Source of the DNA: JADFOB01 sp964651325
GTDB lineage: Bacteria; Planctomycetota; Phycisphaerae; UBA1845
Length of the DNA stretch: 9,992 nt
Direction of reading: 5' to 3'
NCBI GenBank assembly: GCA_964651325.1
Contig: CAZYXP010000143.1
Span: forward strand, 1 to 9,992
The notes beneath the pieces were generated by a model. It saw only the letters and a program-made list of their open reading frames with translations, made no database searches and had not been told where the DNA came from. Position numbers and translations under genes: made by a program. Each line of letters opens with the position of its first letter. Position 1 is the stretch's first letter. Shown piece by piece: positions 1 to 7,377 of the stretch.

Positions 1-2
1 TG

Positions 3-3000
3 ATGGTCTTCATCGGTACGTCGATGGCGACGCAATCGGTCGCGGCGGCGTCCGGGGAATCCGGTGCAACCCAATCTACCGGCGGCGCTTCGACAAGTGG
101 TACCGCAAATAGTACCGCCGCTAGCCAGGAGGCAACGGCGGGCGCGGTCCTTCCAAGCTCCATTGAGGTCATGGCTCGCTCCTATGCCATGCCGGAAGGT
201 ACGCCGCACCACACCGTGCAATACAACACGGCCACGGGTACCGGCGGCATCGCGGCGGGCACGACGCCTGAGGGGTTTGACAACCCCGTCTACTCCAACG
301 AGCCCCCGCCGACGATCGTCTTTCCTCCCGGTGCCAATCGCCTTATCGCCGACGACTTGATCACGGTCGCCGTTGGCGGATGCGCTGTGAGTGGATACGA
401 ATTCGCGGTCGGCCGAAGCGCCAACTGGTGCAGCTTTGACGGCCAGCCTTGTAGCACGGACAGCGACTGCGCAGGGTCAAGTCAGACGTGCATTCCGCGG
501 CCAGACCAGGGCTTCACGGCTGACTTCGCTCTTTATGACGGCTGCCCCGGTCTGGGTGGCCAGGTCATCCCCACGACTGATGGAACCTTGGCGTTTGCCG
601 ATAACGCCGTGTCCACCGTTCTCGTAGACTTCGGCGGCAACAACATTCAGTCCGCCAGCACGATTTGGTTGGGCCTCAAATTCAACAAGCCGGGCGCCGG
701 CTGGGTCGTAGGTACACCGGCATCCATCGGTTTCACCGAGAACATTTACCATCACCCGAACTTTCCTTGCGCAGCAAGATTCACCGGAACGGGTCTTTAT
801 GCCGGCTACCACGCCAAGGTGTTCTGTTCGGCCACGCCGCCGTTTGAGCGGGAATTCCTGGCCTACTTCAACCCGGAACTGGACGCGCCGTTGTTCGCAC
901 CGGGCGGTGGCCAGTGGATCGCTGACGATGTGACGCTGATCGTCGATGACTGCATCATGACCAGCTACGAAATCGGCTCGGTCGGGGGCGCTCCGTATAC
1001 CCTTGATGCGGAAATCTGGACCGGTTGCAGCACGACCAGCACGGTCGCTGGAACGGAAGGAACGTTTCAAGGAGCCGGCGGCGGATTGCCTGAGCTGGCT
1101 CGATTCAGCTTCCCCCAGGGAATTCCTCTCACCAATGGGGCCAACTACTGGGTGGCCTGGAAATACAGCAACAACACCGCGGCGATCATCGCCGAGGAGC
1201 CGACGTTAGGCGAAAGCGGGGATATTTTCGGCCTCCCCGGCGTCGGCTGTGGATTCTTCTTCGGAGGTGACCCTCAGGCCTCGTTCAACATCACGATTCG
1301 CTGCCTGGGCGACGCTCCCACAGGTGCGTGTTGCGACCTGACCGCGGTTCCGGCCGGCGGCGTGCCGCTTTGCCGCGAAGTGACCCAGATCGCCTGTACG
1401 GGCGAGCTGTCGCGATACAACCAGGGCGCCAAGTGCCCCCTGACATGCAGCATCGATGGCGGCACGTGCGTAGTGGATGCGGACTGCGGCATGGCCTGCA
1501 GCGGGGCGGGAACCCTCTGCGTTGACGCCACCGAATGCCCCGCGGGCGAAACCTGCGACGTACAGACGTGCTTGGATCTAGGTGTGGCATTTACCCCAGC
1601 CTGTGGTACCTCCGCATGTTGTACGCCGCCGGGATCTGCGTTCGGCGAAGGCTGTACTCCTCTAGAACGAGACGAGTGCCTCGCGCTTCAAGATGTCGAT
1701 GCCAATCCCGGCATTTGGCAGCGCGGGCTCTTCTGCAATCAGGGCGACCAGAATTGCGTCCGCTGGGTATGCCGGTTCGCCGACGGTAATTGCGATCAGG
1801 CGCAGCCCTTCGGCTCGGTGGGGTGCAACAACCCCAACTGTTGCGATAACATTTGCAACCAGGATCCGTTTTGCTGTGATTTCCAATGGGACGGCGAGTG
1901 CGTCGCCCGAGTCAACGGCCCCAATGGCTGCCAGTTGCCGGTGACCAACGATCATTGCTTCGACGCGGGGCCGCCCGAAATCGGCGCCTTCTTTGTTGAC
2001 GTCTCGACCAATCGCTGCGGCAACAACGACAACCCATGCACCACCGACGCCGACTGCGGTCCGGGCACGTGCAATCTGCCGCGGGTCCTGCTGAATACCG
2101 ACGGCGCGGAAGCCACGCCTGATGAGGTTTTCTGTTGCGATGCAGCCGGCAGCTTCGGCACCGTTTGGGCGAGATTCGTCGCGCCCGCTACATCCATGGT
2201 GATTACGACGTTCCAGTCTGAGGGGCCGGCAACCGACGCGATCATCCAAGTCTTCAGCGTCGGCGACAACACCAGCCGAGCGACGGCCTGCGGCTCGCTG
2301 ACTCCAATCGGATGTGATAATGACAGTGGCCCGGCCGAACAGGCCAGCCTGAGCTTGAGGAATCTGACGGTCGGCGACACCTACTACCTGATGCTCGCGG
2401 CGGATGGCGGCGGTGCCAGCGGAATCTACGATGTCAAGTTTGACGGACCTGCTACGGGTCCGATTCCGCCACCCAATAACTCTTGCTCCACGGCGACCGG
2501 AATTACAGCCGGTCAGAACCTGCCCTATGACCTGACCAACTCCACCGGCGACTGCCCGATTGAGCTGGCCCCCTGTTTGGTGGTTCCAGGTCAACCCAAC
2601 CCACCCAATCTCACGCGTATGGATAATGACGTGTGGTTTGAGTTCACGGCGATCGGTAGCGGCGTCGTGACGGTTGATACGTGCGAATTGGGCGGCCCGG
2701 ATACGACCATGACGATCTACCGAGGCAACACAGCTAGCTGCCCGCCAGACCCTGCTGACCGAATCGGGTGCAGCAATGACGCCGGTGGCACCTGCGGGTT
2801 GAATGGTTTGGGTTCGTCCGCGACGTTTAACGTCATTTCGTTTGAGCAATACCTGATCCGAATCGGGGGACTTGATGGCAGCGAACCGACGGGCATGGTC
2901 AACGTAAGCAACATTCAAGCGGACTGCCAGCCGAACTTTGTGCCCGATGCCGATGAGATTGCATGTGGCGCCGGGAACTTCTGCGGCGGCACCTGTAGCG

Positions 3001-3761
3001 TCGGCGGCGCGAGTTGCGGCTTAGATAGCGATTGCGCCAGTGGCGTTTGCGAGGGCGCGTTCGCCGGTAGTGCCGATTGCCAGGGCAATACACTTCCCGA
3101 TGAATGCGACATCGCGCTTGGCATCAGCCAGGATTGCAACGCCAACGGAATACCGGATGGATGCGACATTTCCGGCGGCGCCAGCCAGGACTGCAACGCC
3201 AACGGGATACCGGATGAATGCGACGGCGGTTGCACCTCGATCACCATCGCATCTTCGAGTCCGCCCAACGGCGAGATCGATGCACGCCAGCCCACGAGCC
3301 TCGACGGCACCGTGACCTTTGGCTGGGATAGCGTCGTATTGACGTTTGATGCTGACGCGTCCGCCGTGACCACCGGCGACCTGGCGGTGGCATCGACCTC
3401 GGGTGTCGCGCCGACGATCAGCGCGATAAACATCGCAGGCACCGACGTAACCGTGACCCTGTCCGGACCGATCCCGGCCGGAGCGTGGACCTCGATCACC
3501 TATTCGCCGGACGGCTCGAGCGTTTGCCTCGGATTCCTTCCGGGCGATGTGAACGCCGACGGCACGTCAACTCCTTCGGACATTCTGGCGGTGATCGACT
3601 CGCTGAACGGGATCATTCCACGGCCTGTATTCGCAACGGATGCGGATCGCAGTGGTGTGGCCGGTCCGGAGGACATCCTCCGCGTGATCGACCTGCTCAA
3701 CGGTGCGTCCGCGTTGGACATTTGGCTGGATGCGACGCTCGGCGCCTCGCCCTGCCCGTAG
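3..3761 (+). CDS. Large secreted cysteine-rich multidomain protein with calcium-binding repeats and C-terminal dockerin (5' end probably outside window)
   Basis: The first ATG at 3 opens directly onto a short hydrophobic stretch ending in a signal-peptidase-like site (QSVAAAS), so the charged start of a signal peptide probably lies upstream and the gene is 5'-partial here. Residues about 90-285 and 285-445 are two related beta-rich units, each with a 'LIADDLI/WIADDVT' core. Cys-rich cassettes of the form C-x(5,6)-C-x2-D-x-D-C occur at about 143-163, 482-523, 672-690 and 998-1016. A dense CC cluster (CCDNICNQDPFCCD) lies at 613-633. Residues about 650-820 and 826-975 resemble pre-peptidase C-terminal-like beta-sandwiches. 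Three D-C-x4-[LI]-P-D-x-C-D repeats start at 1025, 1044 and 1063, exactly 19 residues apart. An Ig-like module (PPNGEIDARQP) follows at about 1078-1180, then dockerin F-hand pairs at 1182-1203 and 1213-1235. No catalytic domain is recognised. It is likely a cell-surface structural or adhesion protein, and the function is inferred from domains only. Confidence 0.9.
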   Translation: MVFIGTSMATQSVAAASGESGATQSTGGASTSGTANSTAASQEATAGAVLPSSIEVMARSYAMPEGTPHHTVQYNTATGTGGIAAGTTPEGFDNPVYSNEPPPTIVFPPGANRLIADDLITVAVGGCAVSGYEFAVGRSANWCSFDGQPCSTDSDCAGSSQTCIPRPDQGFTADFALYDGCPGLGGQVIPTTDGTLAFADNAVSTVLVDFGGNNIQSASTIWLGLKFNKPGAGWVVGTPASIGFTENIYHHPNFPCAARFTGTGLYAGYHAKVFCSATPPFEREFLAYFNPELDAPLFAPGGGQWIADDVTLIVDDCIMTSYEIGSVGGAPYTLDAEIWTGCSTTSTVAGTEGTFQGAGGGLPELARFSFPQGIPLTNGANYWVAWKYSNNTAAIIAEEPTLGESGDIFGLPGVGCGFFFGGDPQASFNITIRCLGDAPTGACCDLTAVPAGGVPLCREVTQIACTGELSRYNQGAKCPLTCSIDGGTCVVDADCGMACSGAGTLCVDATECPAGETCDVQTCLDLGVAFTPACGTSACCTPPGSAFGEGCTPLERDECLALQDVDANPGIWQRGLFCNQGDQNCVRWVCRFADGNCDQAQPFGSVGCNNPNCCDNICNQDPFCCDFQWDGECVARVNGPNGCQLPVTNDHCFDAGPPEIGAFFVDVSTNRCGNNDNPCTTDADCGPGTCNLPRVLLNTDGAEATPDEVFCCDAAGSFGTVWARFVAPATSMVITTFQSEGPATDAIIQVFSVGDNTSRATACGSLTPIGCDNDSGPAEQASLSLRNLTVGDTYYLMLAADGGGASGIYDVKFDGPATGPIPPPNNSCSTATGITAGQNLPYDLTNSTGDCPIELAPCLVVPGQPNPPNLTRMDNDVWFEFTAIGSGVVTVDTCELGGPDTTMTIYRGNTASCPPDPADRIGCSNDAGGTCGLNGLGSSATFNVISFEQYLIRIGGLDGSEPTGMVNVSNIQADCQPNFVPDADEIACGAGNFCGGTCSVGGASCGLDSDCASGVCEGAFAGSADCQGNTLPDECDIALGISQDCNANGIPDGCDISGGASQDCNANGIPDECDGGCTSITIASSSPPNGEIDARQPTSLDGTVTFGWDSVVLTFDADASAVTTGDLAVASTSGVAPTISAINIAGTDVTVTLSGPIPAGAWTSITYSPDGSSVCLGFLPGDVNADGTSTPSDILAVIDSLNGIIPRPVFATDADRSGVAGPEDILRVIDLLNGASALDIWLDATLGASPCP
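3126..3224 (+). repeat. Tandem 57-bp-period repeat encoding thrombospondin-type-3-like calcium loops
   Basis: Two nearly identical 42-nt units at 3126-3167 and 3183-3224 encode SQDCNANGIPDGCD and SQDCNANGIPDECD. A more divergent third copy precedes them, coding for DCQGNTLPDECD from 3075. The period is 57 nt (19 codons). The high DNA identity of the last two units suggests recent duplication, or gene conversion, inside the reading frame. The acidic Asp/Asn spacing is that of calcium-binding loops. Confidence 0.8.
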
Positions 3762-3780
3762 GCACGGCCGGCGCTGCCCT

Positions 3781-3836
3781 GAGCCGCGGGCTTGACGCCC
3801 GCACTGGGCATCCCGAGCCGCGGGCTTGACGCCCGC
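3781..3836. repeat. Two tandem copies of a 22-bp REP-like palindromic repeat
   Basis: A 22-bp unit is present without mismatch at 3781-3802 and 3815-3836, separated by 12 bp. Each copy contains the perfect inverted repeat GCGGGC-TTGAC-GCCCGC, a 6-bp stem with a 5-nt loop. It lies 20 nt after the stop codon of the dockerin protein and before the terminator. It resembles the dispersed extragenic palindromes of many high-GC genomes, but genomic copy number cannot be judged from one window. Confidence 0.7.
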
Positions 3837-3884
3837 GCGGCCGCCGGAGTGGGCCGCCTGAAACGCTAGAGTCGGAAACACAAC

Positions 3885-3921
3885 GGCCCCGCCGCGATTC
3901 ATTTCGCGGCGGGGCCTTTTT
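3885..3921 (+). terminator. Rho-independent terminator between convergent genes
   Basis: A perfect 12-bp stem (GGCCCCGCCGCG with CGCGGCGGGGCC, extendable by one A-T pair) encloses the loop ATTCATTT. It is followed directly by TTTTT at 3917-3921. The orientation of the T-tract serves the upstream dockerin-protein gene. On the opposite strand the stem is followed by GTTGTGTTT, moderately T-rich, so it may also stop transcripts from ahcY, whose stop codon is 62 nt away. Confidence 0.9.
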
Positions 3922-3982
3922 CTGTCGGGTTCAGAGCCGCTGGCGCAAGCCTGCGGACCACCCGGGGGCGGATGTCACCGCT

Positions 3983-5410
<1,428 letters not shown>

Positions 5411-5467
5411 AATCTTCTCCAACAAAACCGTGGGTCCAAAGTCTTGCGACTTTCGTGTCTCAATCGT
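5411..5467 (-). other. 57-nt intercistronic leader of ahcY with ribosome site and small GNRA hairpin
   Basis: Read on the minus strand, this gap holds the perfect hairpin AAAGTC-GCAA-GACTTT (5438-5453) with a GNRA-type tetraloop, then GGAG (5417-5420) placed 6 nt before the ahcY ATG. There is no promoter-like pair and no T-tract, which supports read-through from the upstream gene. The gap looks too short for an SAH riboswitch, and I could not fit one. Confidence 0.6.
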
Positions 5468-6400
5468 TCATCGCCGTCCAGTGACCACATACAAATCCGG
5501 CGCATCGTCGCCGCGATCCACCGTCACCAGCCGGCCGCACTCAATATCCGAAAATCCCGCATCCCCTAGTATGCCCTCCAGTCGATTCGGCTCGAAGCCC
5601 ATCCACCGATCGTACATGCGGTCGCGAAATGCCTCGTTCGTGTGGGCGGCCTGCTCCACAATCAGCACCCTACCCCCCTGCTTGACCACGCGAAAAAGCG
5701 CCCCGATCGCGTCTTCCGGGCTAGGCACGTGGTGCAAAACCAATAGCGCGAGCGCCAGATCAACCCCCCCCGCATCCACAGGCAAATCCGCCAAATCCCC
5801 GCGACGTAGCTCTACATTGGTCAACGCGAGGTCGGCCACGCGCTGCCTGGCCGCGTCGAGCATGGAATCGATCGCGTCCACGGCAATAATTCGGCGAAAT
5901 CGGTTCGCAAGAGAAGGAAGAAGATAGCCAGTTCCCGTCCCGGCATCCAAGACCGTCCAATGCGCGGGCAAGAGCGCCCAGAGTGCCTCAAGGTGAAATC
6001 CATTCCCAAAGCACTCCTCTCGCAAAACGTCCCATCGTCGGCCGATCCGAACGAAGAAGTCTTCGCTCGATTCGGTGCGCCGCCGCAAAACGGCATTCAA
6101 CCGGGCCTCAAGCCCGTCGGACAGCGGCTGTTCGCGAATCCACGCCATAAGCCGTTCGAATAGATCCGAGTTCGCCCCCACCGGGTCCGACGGTATGGAG
6201 CAATACACGGTCGATCCCACCTTGCGATCCGCGATCAAGCGCGCCAGCCGCAACACCTTCAAATGCCGCGACATCGTGGATTGCGGAATGCGGAGCAGCT
6301 CGACCAATTCGGAAACGCTCAATTCCTCGCGGCTGAGCAGGCAGAGCGCGTGCTGCCTGGTCTTGTCGGCCATTGCTTTGAATACCGCTTCAGCGTTCAT
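5468..6400 (-). CDS. ArsR-family winged-helix regulator fused to a class I SAM-dependent methyltransferase
   Basis: The 310-residue fusion has an N-terminal ArsR winged helix at about 1-70, with recognition helix IPQSTMSRHLKVLR (38-51) and wing GSTVYCSI. A linker helix runs to about 130. A Rossmann methyltransferase domain follows at about 135-310, with motif I VLDAGTGTGYL (150-160), acidic motif II VDAID (174-178), RRGDLADLP (199-207) and LLVLHHVPSPEDA (219-231). The ArsR metal-box ELCVCDL is ELSVSEL here (residues 27-33), so both metal-ligand cysteines are missing and metal sensing is unlikely. Location 57 nt upstream of ahcY suggests a SAH- or SAM-responsive repressor. SahR, another ArsR-family protein, is known to control SAM-cycle genes in Proteobacteria, but equivalence is inference. 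I chose ATG 6398-6400 because the ArsR fold starts there and the promoter lies just upstream. An in-frame extension to 6622 would run through the promoter. No good Shine-Dalgarno is seen. The methyl acceptor, if any, is unknown. Confidence 0.92.
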   Translation of the reverse strand: MNAEAVFKAMADKTRQHALCLLSREELSVSELVELLRIPQSTMSRHLKVLRLARLIADRKVGSTVYCSIPSDPVGANSDLFERLMAWIREQPLSDGLEARLNAVLRRRTESSEDFFVRIGRRWDVLREECFGNGFHLEALWALLPAHWTVLDAGTGTGYLLPSLANRFRRIIAVDAIDSMLDAARQRVADLALTNVELRRGDLADLPVDAGGVDLALALLVLHHVPSPEDAIGALFRVVKQGGRVLIVEQAAHTNEAFRDRMYDRWMGFEPNRLEGILGDAGFSDIECGRLVTVDRGDDAPDLYVVTGRR

Positions 6401-6432
6401 GGCAGGGGTCAGACCGGCTCCATAACATCCAC

Positions 6433-6452
6433 ATATCCGGATTATAGGATAT
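6433..6452. promoter_or_regulatory. Putative operator: inverted repeat ATATCC-N8-GGATAT
   Basis: A perfect 6+6 bp inverted repeat with an 8-bp spacer lies 33-52 bp upstream of the regulator's ATG. Read on the minus strand it is ATATCCTATAATCCGGATAT, so the spacer contains the -10 hexamer. This arrangement suits a dimeric winged-helix repressor that blocks RNA polymerase. The obvious candidate ligand is the ArsR-methyltransferase product itself. Binding is inferred, not shown. Confidence 0.65.
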
Positions 6453-6468
6453 ATCGGAGCACATGCAA
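6441..6468 (-). promoter_or_regulatory. Sigma-70-type promoter of the ArsR-methyltransferase/ahcY operon
   Basis: On the minus strand TTGCAT (6463-6468, partial match to TTGACA) is followed after 16 bp by a perfect TATAAT (6441-6446). Transcription would begin near 6434 and leave a leader of roughly 34 nt before ATG 6400. The leader includes a short GGTC-T-GACC hairpin (6407-6415) close to the start codon. Confidence 0.7.
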
Positions 6469-6687
6469 GTTGGCTATAGCACAAGAGAGAATGGGCTGCG
6501 TACCCAGCGGCGGGATTCGCTCCATCTGCCAGGACAGGGCACCGGAGGACCAGCCCAGATTGCCCCTTCCCCATGTAACGCCGATGATAGTAAACTAGGG
6601 GGGCGTCGGGTGGCATGGGCAAGCAGCAGCTTGCCCGTGTCTAGGGCGCGGCGATGCGGCCTCGGAGAGCGATAACCCACTTTGACG
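6453..6687. other. Divergent intergenic region without recognisable genes
   Basis: Together with the flanking promoter elements this separates the ArsR-methyltransferase start (6400) from the sigma-factor start (6745), 344 nt in all. I see no coding potential that resembles a protein, no tRNA and no terminator. The only strong structure is the REP-like hairpin at 6614-6639. The in-frame minus-strand extension through 6401-6622 has an unconvincing composition and crosses the promoter. Confidence 0.6.
6614..6639. repeat. REP-like extragenic palindrome
   Basis: GGGCAAGC-AGCA-GCTTGCCC (6617-6636) is a perfect 8-bp stem with a 4-nt loop. The flanks CAT/GTG extend it to 11 bp with one T-G wobble. 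There is no T-tract on either side, so it is not a simple terminator. Its sequence differs from the palindrome at 3781-3836, so a second repeat family may be present. Confidence 0.6.
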
Positions 6688-6715
6688 GGAACCTTTGCCT
6701 TGACTCGGCGTCAAA
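6688..6715 (+). promoter_or_regulatory. ECF-type promoter upstream of the sigma factor gene (probable autoregulation)
   Basis: GGAACCT (6688-6694) and GTCAAA (6710-6715) are separated by 15 bp. This matches the shape of ECF/RpoE-class promoters (GGAACTT, about 15-16 bp, then a GTC-containing -10). A TTGAC-N5-GTCAA inverted repeat (6700-6714) overlaps the -10 element. Transcription would start near 6722, upstream of the GTG at 6745. Self-activation by the encoded sigma factor is inferred from family habit. Confidence 0.55.
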
Positions 6716-6744
6716 ACACACGGACCGACGTCGGCGTTCATGCC

Positions 6745-7377
6745 GTGCATGGCGGCGTCAGTGTCGAGGAGGCCCAACTCGTCGAGAAGGTCAAACGTGG
6801 CGAAACCGAGGCGTTCGAGGTGCTGGTGCGCCAGTACCAGGATCGGGTGTTCAACACCTGCTGGCGCATTTCCGGGCACCTGGAAGATGCCCGCGACCTG
6901 ACGCAAGAAGCATTCCTCAAAGCTCTGGAGAACATCGCGAGCTTCAAGTATCAGAGCAGCTTCTACACTTGGCTATTCCGCGTGGCGGTCAATCTGGCGC
7001 TTTCGCACAATCGAAAGTCGGCGCGCCGCCGGACGATTTCGCTGGACCGCGCACTCGGCGAGGATGGCACGCAAGCGGATGCCTTGAAGCACTTGGTCGC
7101 GGCCGACACGCGGGACGATCCATTGGCCGCGGCCACGAGAGCGGAAATGCAAGGCTTGGTCGCGCGGGGCCTTCAGGCGCTCGACGAGAACCAACGAGCC
7201 GTTGTGGTTTTGCGCGACTTGGAAGGCTTCGACTATCATGAGATCGGAGAAATCATTGGGATTCCTCCCGGGACCGTAAAGTCCCGCCTGTTCCGCGCCA
7301 GAATGGCGTTGCACAAGGCGATCGAAAACCTAAAAACGGCCAACCCCAAGAGCTCTAGGCAAGATGTCAACGATTGA
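6745..7377 (+). CDS. ECF-family RNA polymerase sigma factor (RpoE-like)
   Basis: The 210-residue protein directs RNA polymerase to ECF promoters in the cytoplasm. Region 2 spans about 20-96, with the core-binding helix DARDLTQEAFLKAL (48-61) and the -10-melting stretch FYTWLFRVAVNLALSHNRK. A linker of about 40 residues follows. Region 4 spans about 140-196, with the helix-turn-helix EIGEIIGIPPGTVKSRLFRAR. Both regions are intact and the length is usual for the family. I chose GTG at 6745 because the ECF-like promoter at 6688-6715 would overlap a longer product. TTG codons at 6682 and 6700 are in frame and would add 21 or 15 residues that belong to no recognisable domain. The Shine-Dalgarno is weak for all three. 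The stop codon overlaps the anti-sigma gene by 14 nt, which points to translational coupling and a balanced sigma/anti-sigma ratio. Confidence 0.93.
   Translation: MHGGVSVEEAQLVEKVKRGETEAFEVLVRQYQDRVFNTCWRISGHLEDARDLTQEAFLKALENIASFKYQSSFYTWLFRVAVNLALSHNRKSARRRTISLDRALGEDGTQADALKHLVAADTRDDPLAAATRAEMQGLVARGLQALDENQRAVVVLRDLEGFDYHEIGEIIGIPPGTVKSRLFRARMALHKAIENLKTANPKSSRQDVND

Noticed and set aside
1662..2918. 418-codon open frame on the minus strand inside the dockerin-protein gene
   Set aside because: The plus-strand frame has clear domain structure throughout. The minus-strand product has shadow-like composition and no family signature.
5411..5467. SAH riboswitch upstream of ahcY
   Set aside because: The 57-nt gap is short and contains only one small hairpin. 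I could not fit a riboswitch fold, and regulation by the upstream protein is a simpler explanation.
6401..6622. N-terminal extension of the ArsR-methyltransferase (74 more residues)
   Set aside because: The ArsR fold starts at ATG 6400, and the extension crosses a TATAAT promoter and an operator-like palindrome.
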